Of a stretch of DNA of 64,000 nt, positions 29,109 through 37,520 are shown one piece after another. The translations under genes and the position numbers were made by a program. The notes under the pieces were generated by a model that was not told the origin of the DNA, searched no databases, and saw nothing but the letters and a program-made list of their open reading frames with translations. The stretch's first letter is position 1, and every line of letters starts with the position of its first letter. The DNA comes from Erysipelotrichaceae bacterium (GTDB lineage Bacteria > Bacillota_I > Bacilli_A > RFN20 > CAG-826), in the NCBI GenBank assembly GCA_020633795.1, contig JACKCX010000006.1:1-64000 (forward strand). Reading direction: 5' to 3'.

Positions 29109-29406
29109 AGTTTGAACTCTTTGTTTTCTGCCAAATATTATAGAATAATCCACAATACATTTGTACGAAAAAAAACGTATTCTTGATTTATCCACAACAA
29201 ACAATGAAAAAAAGCGTGAGTATACGGACTTATCCACTAAATCCACAAAATAACATGGTGGATAAAATTGTGGATAACTAAAACAGTCAGTGGAAAATGG
29301 TGCAAAAAGCAGTTTGCGTTCTAATTAATAACACCATAATATAGTTATACTATAATTAACAATTTTATTCTGATTAATGTTGTAGTATAAAAAACGGTGG
29401 AAAACT
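29109..29406. other. oriC part 1: DnaA-box cluster upstream of dnaA
   Basis: DnaA boxes: TAATCCACA 29146-29154, TTATCCACA 29188-29196 (perfect), TTATCCACT 29230-29238, AAATCCACA 29239-29247 (all plus), then GGTGGATAA 29257-29265 and TGTGGATAA 29269-29277 (perfect) in the other orientation, plus weaker AGTGGAAAA 29289-29297 and GGTGGAAAA 29396-29404. The dnaA -10 TATAAT is at 29137-29142 on minus, with the first box directly upstream, so DnaA can repress itself. Gene orientation reverses across this region. Confidence 0.9.
29137..29142 (-). promoter_or_regulatory. dnaA promoter -10
   Basis: Minus-strand TATAAT, 28 nt before the dnaA ATG. A DnaA box at 29146-29154 occupies the spacer. The -35 is weak. 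Confidence 0.6.
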
Positions 29407-30312
29407 TTATTTTATTATTTTTTTGTGGAAGATTTTTCGATCAGATGACGCTAACCAAACCCCCACAATCATTAATAATAAAGCGACAAAATACCACCAA
29501 GGTGGCGTTTCACGAAACATGGCAAACGAGATAATTACAGCGATAAACGGGGCGAGAGAGAAAAATGCACTCGTTCGAGGCGCTCCAATTCGTCTTTGAG
29601 CATAAATATAAAAACATAAACTGATGCCATAAGCGATTAGTCCGATTCCAAGCATAGCTAACAAAGACCACCAATTGGTAATCGTCTCACCACTTCTCAC
29701 CCCAACCATTGCGCAGATTAAAGCAGTTAGAAATCCTTCGATTAGAATTGACATAATCGGATCCTTATGAGCAATTTTTTTCATAAAGTTATTAGCAAAT
29801 CCCCAACAGACTGGAGCGATTAAGACCAAAAGCGCCCCTGTTGAAAAACGAAAATTTGTTAAATCATCACTACTTAATATTACACACGCCCCGAAAACAA
29901 AAATGATACCCACCCATAGGCGAGCAGAGATTTTTTCTTTAAAAATAAATAGCGCAACAAGAGAGGTGACCACAATTTCAAAATTACTTAGCAAAGCAGC
30001 ATTTGAAGCAGAAATCATTTTCAGACCAACCATACTGCAAATAACGCCTAAGGCGTTTAAAACAGCAATAGCTACTGCAAATGGATAATCTTTTTTCTCC
30101 AGAGGTAATTCCTTTTTCTGCGGTTTAATGAAATGGCGAATAATTAAGAAAATGGCTGCACAAATAGCAGCGCCGAGATATAAAAGACCACCGGAAAAAA
30201 TGGGACCGATGGTATTGCTTGTCAACAATAATTTCGATAAAGGAGTGTTGATTGAAGAACATAATGCAGCGCAAACAGCGAGCAATATTCCGATATTTAA
30301 GCCTTTTTTCAC
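29407..30312 (-). CDS. EamA/DMT-family transporter
   Basis: A 301-residue membrane protein with ten predicted helices in two EamA repeats, a drug/metabolite exporter or permease of unknown substrate. I place the start at GTG 30312 (protein MKKGLNIGILL...), because an extended -10 promoter, TGCTATACT at 30319-30327, lies 6 nt upstream. The ATG at 30336 would be upstream of that transcription start and lacks a ribosome site. It sits between oriC and rpmH, where no transporter is normally found, so it is probably an insertion into the conserved origin cluster. Confidence 0.85.
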   Translation of the reverse strand: MKKGLNIGILLAVCAALCSSINTPLSKLLLTSNTIGPIFSGGLLYLGAAICAAIFLIIRHFIKPQKKELPLEKKDYPFAVAIAVLNALGVICSMVGLKMISASNAALLSNFEIVVTSLVALFIFKEKISARLWVGIIFVFGACVILSSDDLTNFRFSTGALLVLIAPVCWGFANNFMKKIAHKDPIMSILIEGFLTALICAMVGVRSGETITNWWSLLAMLGIGLIAYGISLCFYIYAQRRIGAPRTSAFFSLAPFIAVIISFAMFRETPPWWYFVALLLMIVGVWLASSDRKIFHKKIIK

Positions 30313-30318
30313 CACGAA

Positions 30319-30327
30319 AGTATAGCA
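30319..30327 (-). promoter_or_regulatory. Extended -10 promoter of EamA gene
   Basis: TGCTATACT on minus, 6 nt before GTG 30312; no Shine-Dalgarno sequence can fit, implying leaderless translation. Confidence 0.55.
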
Positions 30328-30357
30328 CGCAAACATAGTGCGCGTATATGCATTTCG

Positions 30358-30387
30358 TTGACATTTATCTATAAATGCCCATATACT
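30358..30387 (+). promoter_or_regulatory. rpmH promoter
   Basis: Consensus -35 TTGACA (30358-30363), 18-bp spacer, -10 TATACT (30382-30387). The best sigma-A type promoter in the window, 34 nt before rpmH. Confidence 0.85.
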
Positions 30388-30421
30388 TTTTAATGCTACG
30401 TAAATCGGAGGTATTATTAGT

Positions 30422-30556
30422 ATGAAAAGAACTTATCAACCGAGCAAAATTCAGCATCAACGCAGAGCTGGCTTTCGCGCTCGTATGAAATCAGTTGGCG
30501 GCCGCAGCGCTCTTGCTAGACGCAGAGCCAAAGGCAGAAAAACTCTCACTGCTTAA
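30422..30556 (+). CDS. rpmH: 50S ribosomal protein L34
   Basis: A 44-residue, very basic protein, [20 protein letters not shown] onward, ending [13 protein letters not shown], a complete L34. GGAGG lies upstream of ATG. It is the first gene of the rpmH-rnpA-yidC-jag cluster next to the origin. Confidence 0.98.
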   Translation: MKRTYQPSKIQHQRRAGFRARMKSVGGRSALARRRAKGRKTLTA

Positions 30557-30566
30557 TTAAAGACGA

Positions 30567-30905
30567 ATGAAAGTTGTTAATCGAATTAAATCTACTCGAG
30601 ATTTTGCCACAGCGATTAAAAAAGGAAAAACTAGAAGCAATCGATCATTTGTCGTTCACATAACGACTAACAATCTGCCTTATATGAGGATTGGAATCTC
30701 TGCTTCAGCTAAAATTGGCAACGCTGTGATGCGCAATCGAATCAAACGTCAAGTGAGAGCTATGTGTGATAGTCTGTTAGACTATAATAGCCAAGCGCTT
30801 GATATTGTTATTATCGTTAGAAAAACTTTTTTAGATAACGACTTTCAAATTAACAAATCACTTTTAAGTGAACTAGTACTTGTACAGATTGGAAAAAACG
30901 AATGA
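30567..30905 (+). CDS. rnpA: Ribonuclease P protein component
   Basis: A 112-residue basic RnpA with the RNR motif region (AVMRNRIKRQVR near residue 55). It assists RNase P RNA in 5' tRNA maturation. It lies 10 nt after rpmH, and its stop overlaps the yidC ATG (ATGA). No yidD is present between them, unlike in many bacteria. Confidence 0.95.
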   Translation: MKVVNRIKSTRDFATAIKKGKTRSNRSFVVHITTNNLPYMRIGISASAKIGNAVMRNRIKRQVRAMCDSLLDYNSQALDIVIIVRKTFLDNDFQINKSLLSELVLVQIGKNE

Positions 30906-32473
30906 AAAAAAGTTTGAAATTTGGTTTAGGTGGTCTCGCTCTCGCGGCTGGGATTTTCGCCTTGACAAGTTGCACTAGCTCCTTCTGTTCGATAACTGAC
31001 AAAGCTCACATCCTTTATTTATTTGATTATGGTGTCACAAATTATTCTTCTACTAGCACCGCCGAATCAGAAGCTTTGACAGTCACAATTGACGGAGTTG
31101 TCTACTCAACCAATTTATATACCACAGCAAGTTTTGATGAAGCGAATGATGAATCAAACGCTAAATACATTAATAAAATTAACGATGCGGCTGAGGAAGC
31201 TTATATTCGCACGCCCTCGTTATCTTATTTTGAAGTTTTTGATCAAGTGGTTTTAAATCACGCTTTTGAGATTGCGATTGAAGACAACGATGCTTTGATT
31301 GGCTCAGATATCATCATCGATACAATTTCGCATGAAATAACTTTTGTTGATGAAGGAGCGCTCTTATGCCCTGCTGATCAATACGATGATTATTCAAACA
31401 ACAAAGGACTTCTCGACAAATATGGCTATATCAAATATGACGATTTAGTTAACGAAGATAAGACTTTGTGGGCTGATTGGAATTTATACAATCAAGAAGT
31501 TCGAGATTCTGGAATCAGTGTTGATGAACTTGCATCAAGCGACTATATTTCTTTTTATCAAAAGAAAATGAATAGTTACATCTCTTCTTATCGTTCTTGC
31601 TTGGCGGTTAATACGGGAGATTATGGCGCCTATGGCGTGCATTCCTTGCCAGCTCAAATCGAAGGAAAAGCTTGGACTGATTGGTATGGTCTTCTTGAAT
31701 TCTTGTTTGTTTGGCCAATTGGTGCTTTAGTTGATTTCTTAGCTGTTTCATTCTCGGCTATTGGGAGTGGATGGGCGGAAATTCTCGCTATTTTGGTGGT
31801 AACATTTATCGTTCGTTCATTAATGCTTTTTGTGACATTTAAACAACAAAAATCAACGACAGTCATGACGGAATTACAACCTGAGATTGCTAAAATTCAA
31901 AGCAAATATCCTAACGCTAATACCAATAAAATGGAAAAGCAAAGGTTGAGTGAAGAAACAGCGCGTCTTTATAAGAAACATAAAATCAATCCTTTGACAT
32001 CTATTCTTGTGATGCTCATCCAATTCCCAGTGTTTATCTGTGTTTGGGGTGCTATGCAAGGAGCAGCTTGCCTTTCTTCTGGCGAATTCCTAGGATTAAG
32101 ACTTAGCGATTCAATTGGATCGACTATTCTTCAAGCTTCAAGCTGGACAGCCGCTGGAGGATTTGGTGGATTAACTGCTGCGATTCTCTTCGTGTTGATG
32201 GCAGCCGCACAGACTGTAGCGATGCTCTTGCCTCGTTGGTTACAAAAACGAAAAACAAAGAAAGTTGCTAAATTGGGACGAAATCCTGCTCAAGCAAGTC
32301 AAGACAGTAAGATGAAATGGTTTACCTATATCATGCTTGGCTTCATTGTTCTCATGGGTCTCTCTCTTGCTTCAGGCATGGGCGTTTATTGGTTGTTCGG
32401 AGCTCTATTCTCTGTCGCTCAATCGTTTGTCACTCAAAGCATTGTTAATAAAAAAGATAAAAAAAGAAGGTAA
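30902..32473 (+). CDS. yidC: Membrane protein insertase YidC with enlarged N-terminal domain
   Basis: A 523-residue Oxa1-family insertase. Lipoprotein signal with lipobox LTSC (Cys24). The Oxa1 core runs from about residue 255 (FLFVWPIGALVDFLAVSF) to 515, with five membrane helices, a cytoplasmic loop rich in Lys and a basic tail. Between them is an about 225-residue acidic extracytoplasmic domain. Firmicute YidC/SpoIIIJ usually has no such domain (about 260 residues in total), so this is a lineage-specific enlargement. The start overlaps rnpA by 4 nt. Confidence 0.93.
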   Translation: MKKSLKFGLGGLALAAGIFALTSCTSSFCSITDKAHILYLFDYGVTNYSSTSTAESEALTVTIDGVVYSTNLYTTASFDEANDESNAKYINKINDAAEEAYIRTPSLSYFEVFDQVVLNHAFEIAIEDNDALIGSDIIIDTISHEITFVDEGALLCPADQYDDYSNNKGLLDKYGYIKYDDLVNEDKTLWADWNLYNQEVRDSGISVDELASSDYISFYQKKMNSYISSYRSCLAVNTGDYGAYGVHSLPAQIEGKAWTDWYGLLEFLFVWPIGALVDFLAVSFSAIGSGWAEILAILVVTFIVRSLMLFVTFKQQKSTTVMTELQPEIAKIQSKYPNANTNKMEKQRLSEETARLYKKHKINPLTSILVMLIQFPVFICVWGAMQGAACLSSGEFLGLRLSDSIGSTILQASSWTAAGGFGGLTAAILFVLMAAAQTVAMLLPRWLQKRKTKKVAKLGRNPAQASQDSKMKWFTYIMLGFIVLMGLSLASGMGVYWLFGALFSVAQSFVTQSIVNKKDKKRR

Positions 32474-32478
32474 TATAC

Positions 32479-33078
32479 ATGAAAGAATATCAAGGAAAAA
32501 CAGCAGAAGAAGCTCTTAGCAACGCTGCTGAAGAATTAAAAGTACCTGTCGATCAACTTATTTATATCGTCAGTGATAAGAAAAAAGGACTTTTCTCGAA
32601 GAAAATTGTCGTCGAAATTTATGAGATATCTGATGTTATCAAATATGCAGAAGATTATCTTTTAGAAGTAATTGACAATTTAGAAATCGAATCAGCTGTT
32701 CAATCAACGATTGATAATGATATTATTCGCATTACAATTGACTCAGCTCACAATCCTGTCCTAATTGGAAAAAATGGTCGAACATTACAGTCTCTTAACG
32801 AATTAGTTAAGCTTGCTGTTTCTAATCATTTCCATCGTCGTTTTAGAATTCTTCTCGACATTAATGGCTATAAGGACAGCAAATATGTGCGTTTAGCTCG
32901 CATTGCTCGTCACGCCGCTCGTGAAGTGCAGAGATCTCATGATACTTATACATTTGATCCAATGCCAGCTGATGAGCGAAGAGCCGTTCACAATGCTTGT
33001 AGCGGCTTATCAAACATTCGAACTGAATCAGTTGGTGAGGGCACTCATCGTCAAGTTCAAATCATCTACGTTGATTAG
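32479..33078 (+). CDS. jag: RNA-binding protein Jag/KhpB
   Basis: A 199-residue protein with Jag-N (about 1-50), a KH domain (about 75-140; VLIGKNGRTLQSLNELV) and a C-terminal R3H domain (about 140-199; ADERRAVHNA). KhpB binds RNA and influences cell elongation and division in Firmicutes. AGAAGGTAAT precedes the start, 5 nt after yidC. Confidence 0.95.
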   Translation: MKEYQGKTAEEALSNAAEELKVPVDQLIYIVSDKKKGLFSKKIVVEIYEISDVIKYAEDYLLEVIDNLEIESAVQSTIDNDIIRITIDSAHNPVLIGKNGRTLQSLNELVKLAVSNHFHRRFRILLDINGYKDSKYVRLARIARHAAREVQRSHDTYTFDPMPADERRAVHNACSGLSNIRTESVGEGTHRQVQIIYVD

Positions 33079-33083
33079 TAATG

Positions 33084-33104
33084 AGCACCCTTAGGGTGCT
33101 TTTT
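33084..33104 (+). terminator. Terminator after jag
   Basis: AGCACCC TTA GGGTGCT plus TTTT, 5 nt after the jag stop. Confidence 0.9.
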
Positions 33105-33125
33105 ACACTATAAAAAGGAATAAGA

Positions 33126-33140
33126 ATGCAACATGTTTGA
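33126..33140 (+). CDS. Four-codon upstream ORF overlapping mnmE start
   Basis: ATG CAA CAT GTT TGA (MQHV). The AAGGAA site at 33115-33120 is at ideal distance (5-6 nt) from this ATG, but about 12 nt from the mnmE ATG at 33133, which lies inside this ORF in another frame. Its termination could reinitiate at mnmE. It may also be fortuitous. Confidence 0.35.
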   Translation: MQHV

Positions 33141-34461
33141 AACCATCGTCGCGCTTGCCACGCCACCTCTAAAATCTGCTTTGGCCATTATCCGTTTATC
33201 AGGTGATGATTGTTTTGATGTTGTTTCCCATTTCTTTAGTCTTGATCTCCATGATGTTCAAAAGAAAACTTTATTTTATGGTTCTATTAAAGATGGTGAT
33301 GAAAAAATCGACGATGTAATACTTGCGGTTTATAAAGGTCCTAAAAGTTTTACAGGTGAAGATTCAGTTGAAATCATTTGTCATGGATCAATGCTCATTG
33401 CTAATCAAATTATTTCGCTTAGTTTAAAACACGGAGCCCGTCTTGCTACGCATGGTGAGTTTTCATCTCGCGCTTTTTTGCATAATAAAATTGATCTTAT
33501 TCAGGCTGAATCAATTAACGATATTATTAATGCCACCACAAAAGAAGCTAAAAAACTTTCACTCCTTTCTTTAGATGGCGAAGTATCAAAATTAATTTTG
33601 CCCATTAAAGAAAAGATTGCTGATATCCTTTCCTTAATTGAAGTTAATATTGATTTCCCTGAGTATGAGGATATTGAAATTGCAAACAAAGAAAAAGTCG
33701 TTTTAGTCGTTGATCAAATTGTCAATTCGATCGATAAATTAATTTCCGACGGACTTAAAGCAAAGGTTATTAAAGACGGTGTAAAAGTTGCCATTGTTGG
33801 AAAACCAAATGTTGGTAAGTCTTCTCTATTAAACGCTTTGATTGGCGAAGAAAAAGCTATTGTGACTGATATCGCTGGAACAACGCGAGATATCGTTGAA
33901 GGTGATATTAATTTAAATGGTGTCGTTCTTCATCTCCTTGACACAGCGGGAATTCGTCAAGTTAATGATAAAATTGAATCAATCGGCGTTGAAAAAGCTA
34001 GAAAAACAATAACTCAAGCTGAATTAATCATCGTAGTTCTCGACGCTAGTGAAGAGCTAAGTTTTGAAGACCAGGAAATATTGAAAATAACCGAAGATAC
34101 TAATCGCATTATTGTTTACAATAAAAGCGATAAAAAAATCACTAAAGATAATCAGGGTCTTTTGATTTCAGCTTTAAAGAAAGATGTCACACCTTTAGTT
34201 GATGAAATTTATCATTCCCTGGGTTTAGACGAACAATCTTTCACCCAGCCTGCGCTTAATAACGCTCGTCAATTAGGTTTATTAGAAAGAGCTAAAGAAT
34301 CGCTTTTAAAAGCCAAACAAGACGCGATAATTGATTTACCCATCGATTTAGTTTCTATATCTCTTAAAGATGCCTACGAGGCTATTTTAGAAATTTTAGG
34401 CGAAACAAATCAAATTGATATATCAAAAGAAATTTTTGCTCGTTTTTGTGTAGGTAAATAA
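33133..34461 (+). CDS. mnmE: tRNA modification GTPase MnmE
   Basis: A 442-residue GTPase. N-terminal tetrahydrofolate-binding domain (about 1-115; MFETIVALATPP), helical domain, G domain (about 215-370; Walker A GKPNVGKSS and DTAGIR) and C-terminal CVGK, whose Cys is needed for activity. It works with MnmG to make 5-carboxymethylaminomethyluridine at tRNA U34. mnmG, often its neighbour, is not in the window. Confidence 0.97.
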   Translation: MFETIVALATPPLKSALAIIRLSGDDCFDVVSHFFSLDLHDVQKKTLFYGSIKDGDEKIDDVILAVYKGPKSFTGEDSVEIICHGSMLIANQIISLSLKHGARLATHGEFSSRAFLHNKIDLIQAESINDIINATTKEAKKLSLLSLDGEVSKLILPIKEKIADILSLIEVNIDFPEYEDIEIANKEKVVLVVDQIVNSIDKLISDGLKAKVIKDGVKVAIVGKPNVGKSSLLNALIGEEKAIVTDIAGTTRDIVEGDINLNGVVLHLLDTAGIRQVNDKIESIGVEKARKTITQAELIIVVLDASEELSFEDQEILKITEDTNRIIVYNKSDKKITKDNQGLLISALKKDVTPLVDEIYHSLGLDEQSFTQPALNNARQLGLLERAKESLLKAKQDAIIDLPIDLVSISLKDAYEAILEILGETNQIDISKEIFARFCVGK

Positions 34462-34462
34462 G

Positions 34463-35230
34463 ATGATATTTGATACGCATTGCCATTTGAATGACGAACA
34501 GTTATATCCACGCATCGATGAAATTATTAGTGAAGCAGAAAAAGTCGGTGTGAATAAATTTTTAGTTGTTGGTTGGGATTATAACAGTTCTTTACTGGCT
34601 ATTAAATTAGCAGAAAAGTACCCACAAATATATGCCGCTATTGGTTATCATCCATGCAATGTTTTTAATGTTACAAATCAAGAATTTGATGAACTTATGT
34701 CTCATATCAACGATCCAAAAGTTGTGGCGGTAGGAGAAATTGGCCTCGATTATCATTGGAATAAAGAGACAAGTGAAAGAGAAATACAAAAAGAATTTTT
34801 TATAAAACAAATCGAAATTGCCAATCGAAACAACAAACCAATTACGATTCATAATCGTGAATCCTTTGAGGATTGCATGCAAATATTAAAACAACACAAG
34901 CCACTATTTGGTGGTGTGATGCATTGCTATTCAGGAAGTGTCGAATCTGTTCAAAGCGTTATTGATTTAGGTCTATTGATTGGATTTGGTGGAACTTTAA
35001 CCTTCACTAATGCAAAAAAGCCAAAAGAAGTATGTGAAAATACCCCTCTTGATAAAATGGTTGTTGAAACTGATTCACCTTATCTTTCGCCTCATCCGTT
35101 ACGAGGAACAATTAACGAACCAAAGAACATCGCCTTAGTCATAGACGAAATAACAAACATCAAAAAAATATCTAAAAAGCATATCATTGATGTGATTTAT
35201 GAAACCTCTTGTCAAATGTTTCACGTGTAA
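34463..35230 (+). CDS. tatD: TatD-family metal-dependent hydrolase
   Basis: A 255-residue TIM-barrel DNase/hydrolase. Metal ligands are visible in FDTHCHLND (residues 3-11), GEIGLDYHW (near 92), the IHNRE and MHCYSGS segments and the terminal ETDSPYLSPHP. It starts 1 nt after mnmE. Cellular role: DNA quality control or D-aminoacyl-tRNA hydrolysis in the family. Confidence 0.95.
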   Translation: MIFDTHCHLNDEQLYPRIDEIISEAEKVGVNKFLVVGWDYNSSLLAIKLAEKYPQIYAAIGYHPCNVFNVTNQEFDELMSHINDPKVVAVGEIGLDYHWNKETSEREIQKEFFIKQIEIANRNNKPITIHNRESFEDCMQILKQHKPLFGGVMHCYSGSVESVQSVIDLGLLIGFGGTLTFTNAKKPKEVCENTPLDKMVVETDSPYLSPHPLRGTINEPKNIALVIDEITNIKKISKKHIIDVIYETSCQMFHV

Positions 35231-35240
35231 AATAATGAAA

Positions 35241-35756
35241 ATGAATTTTGATGGTATTATTGTAGTAGAAGGTAAGGAAGATGCTTCTTATATATCATCT
35301 TTTGTCGATACTGAGATTGTCACGACCAATGGATACGAAATACCATCCACTGAAATAGCTTATCTAGACGCTGTTGCGGATAGAAAAACGATTCTGATTT
35401 TAACTGATTCTGACTCAGCCGGAGAAATTATTAGATCACGTATCAAAATTTCCGGCTCCATTGATGTTCGCGTTCCTCTTGATAAATGTAATAAAAAACA
35501 CAAACATGGTGTGGCTGAATGTTCAAAAGAAGAAATCATTCGAATTTTAGAACCTTTTTGCTCAAAAAAAGCAGCAAAAGTTCAAGATATTGATGCATCG
35601 TTTTTATATTCATTAGGCCTTAATAAAAAATATTTACGAACCATTTTTGCAAAAAAAGTTCCCGTGGGATTGGTCAACATGAAACAATTAGTGAGGAGAT
35701 TAAATTCCCTTGATTATACAAAGGAAAAAGTCACATCAATAATGAAGGAGATATAA
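35241..35756 (+). CDS. rnmV: Ribonuclease M5
   Basis: A 171-residue TOPRIM nuclease that matures 5S rRNA in low-GC Gram-positives. The TOPRIM motifs are IIVVEGKEDA and LTDSDSAGE. Start MNFDGIIVVEG at 35241 aligns in length with Bacillus RnmV (seven residues before VVEG); MKMNFDG at 35235 is also possible. A -10-like TAAAAT is 7 nt before 35241. rsmA starts directly at the stop. Confidence 0.92.
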   Translation: MNFDGIIVVEGKEDASYISSFVDTEIVTTNGYEIPSTEIAYLDAVADRKTILILTDSDSAGEIIRSRIKISGSIDVRVPLDKCNKKHKHGVAECSKEEIIRILEPFCSKKAAKVQDIDASFLYSLGLNKKYLRTIFAKKVPVGLVNMKQLVRRLNSLDYTKEKVTSIMKEI

Positions 35757-36581
35757 ATGGAAATCAATCGTTCAAATATCAATGATATTATTAAAAAGTT
35801 AAACTTATTTCCTGATAAGGACTATGGGCAAAATTTTTTGATTGATTCTCTGCTTGCCAATCGTATTGTCAATGAATTAAAAATTGATGGAAACGATACA
35901 ATATTAGAAATTGGTCCTGGATTGGGATCTCTAACTCATTTTCTCTTATTGCCAAAAGTAAATATTGATGTTGTTGATATTGATTCGCGAATGACACTTT
36001 TTCTAAATCGTGCTTATGCAGATTGTCCACATTTAAAAATAATTAATGACGATATTCGAAACATCGATGTCAGTCACTATTCAAAAATAATAGGCAATCT
36101 ACCCTACAATATTACAACTGAGTTGATAACTTATCTCGTTATGAACGCCACTAATTGCCATCAATATCTTTTGATGTGCCAAGCTGAAGCCTTTTCTCGC
36201 TTTTCTGATATGACAGGAAAAAATTATGGACCGATTTCAGTCCTCATTCATCTATTAGGCAATTCAAAGAAGATATTAACCGTTAAGCCTGGATCGTTTT
36301 ATCCATCTCCAAAATGCAATTCAGTTGTTTTCAACATTACAATTAATAATGTTATGAATCGAAAAGATTATCTTTCGACATATCTACTATGTAAACAATT
36401 ATTTTTAAATAGAAGAAAAACTATTCTCAACAATTTGACATCATATTTAAAAGACCGAAATTTAGCTCAAAAAGTTTGCTTTGATGCTCACATTGAATGC
36501 GACAGACGCCCTGAACAAATATGTCCAAAAGAATATTTTGATTTGTATCAAGTTCTCTCAGCAAATGGTAATATGAAATAA
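35757..36581 (+). CDS. rsmA: 16S rRNA dimethyladenosine transferase
   Basis: A 274-residue KsgA/RsmA, methylating A1518 and A1519 of 16S rRNA with SAM. The GQNFLIDS opening, SAM loop LEIGPGLGSLT and catalytic NLPYNITTEL are conserved. ATG follows the rnmV stop without a gap, with the GGAG site inside rnmV. Confidence 0.97.
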   Translation: MEINRSNINDIIKKLNLFPDKDYGQNFLIDSLLANRIVNELKIDGNDTILEIGPGLGSLTHFLLLPKVNIDVVDIDSRMTLFLNRAYADCPHLKIINDDIRNIDVSHYSKIIGNLPYNITTELITYLVMNATNCHQYLLMCQAEAFSRFSDMTGKNYGPISVLIHLLGNSKKILTVKPGSFYPSPKCNSVVFNITINNVMNRKDYLSTYLLCKQLFLNRRKTILNNLTSYLKDRNLAQKVCFDAHIECDRRPEQICPKEYFDLYQVLSANGNMK

Positions 36582-36617
36582 GAGCAATTGTACTTATTTT
36601 GAATTCATGAAAATATG

Positions 36618-36646
36618 TTGCTGATTTAAGGGTCAATAATTATAAT
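36618..36646 (+). promoter_or_regulatory. Strong promoter abutting ispE start
   Basis: TTGCTG (36618-36623), 17 bp, perfect TATAAT (36641-36646), then 10 nt to the ATG at 36657. The expected transcription start is 3-4 nt before ATG and no ribosome binding site exists. Confidence 0.7.
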
Positions 36647-36656
36647 TATTAAGTTT

Positions 36657-37511
36657 ATGAAAGATTTAGTTGTGCGCAGTTATGCCAAAATCAATATATG
36701 TCTCAATGTTAATGAGAGACGTGGAGATGGTTTTCATAATCTTGATATGGTAATGGTTCCCATCGAACTTCACGACTCTTTATTAATAAGCGAATTAAAA
36801 AACGCTACTAATAATTTTGTGACGATTGATGATTTTTCCAATGGCAATGTTCATTACAACCTGGCTTCTTCAGCGTTGACTCTCATCGAACAAAAATATC
36901 ATCTCAAAAATAGATTTCGTGTTCTGATTCATAAATCAATTCCGATGCAAGCTGGATTGGGAGGTGGCTCTTCTAACGCCGCTTTTGTCTTAAAAGGTGT
37001 TAATAAGATTTTGAAATTGAACGCTAAGGAAAACGAATTGGTTGAAATCGCTAAACAATTAGGTTCGGATGTGCCATTTTTTATTTCTTGCAAACCAGCT
37101 CGTTGCCAGGGAACAGGCGATGATTTAGAAAATATTACTATTAAAAATAATTACTTTGTTTTGCTTGTTAAACCGAATGAAGGATGCTCAACAAAGGATG
37201 TTTTTGAATTATCTGATACAATGACTTTGTCGACTGGGAATGTTGATAATGTTGTTAAAGCTTTGGCGGAAGGCGATGATCAGCTCCTTGCTCAATCTAT
37301 CGTTAATTCTTTAGAGGAACCCGCTATGAAATTGGTTCCAGAAATTAAAATTATCAAAGAAACATTGATCAGCGCTGGATTTTCCATTGTTTCAATGACC
37401 GGATCTGGGAGTGCTGTTTTTGCTCTTAGCACTAATTTAGCTCTCATCAAATCAATAGCAAGAAAATTAGAAGATAAGTATCTTGTTGAAGTTACTAGTA
37501 TTATTAAATAG
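36657..37511 (+). CDS. ispE: 4-diphosphocytidyl-2-C-methylerythritol kinase
   Basis: A 284-residue GHMP kinase of the MEP isoprenoid pathway. ATP-binding motif PMQAGLGGGSSNAA (near residue 97) and the C-terminal MTGSGSAVFAL are intact. It shows that this organism uses the MEP pathway. A perfect promoter ends 10 nt before the ATG, suggesting a leaderless or nearly leaderless message. glmU follows after 9 nt. Confidence 0.95.
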   Translation: MKDLVVRSYAKINICLNVNERRGDGFHNLDMVMVPIELHDSLLISELKNATNNFVTIDDFSNGNVHYNLASSALTLIEQKYHLKNRFRVLIHKSIPMQAGLGGGSSNAAFVLKGVNKILKLNAKENELVEIAKQLGSDVPFFISCKPARCQGTGDDLENITIKNNYFVLLVKPNEGCSTKDVFELSDTMTLSTGNVDNVVKALAEGDDQLLAQSIVNSLEEPAMKLVPEIKIIKETLISAGFSIVSMTGSGSAVFALSTNLALIKSIARKLEDKYLVEVTSIIK

Positions 37512-37520
37512 GAGGATTTT

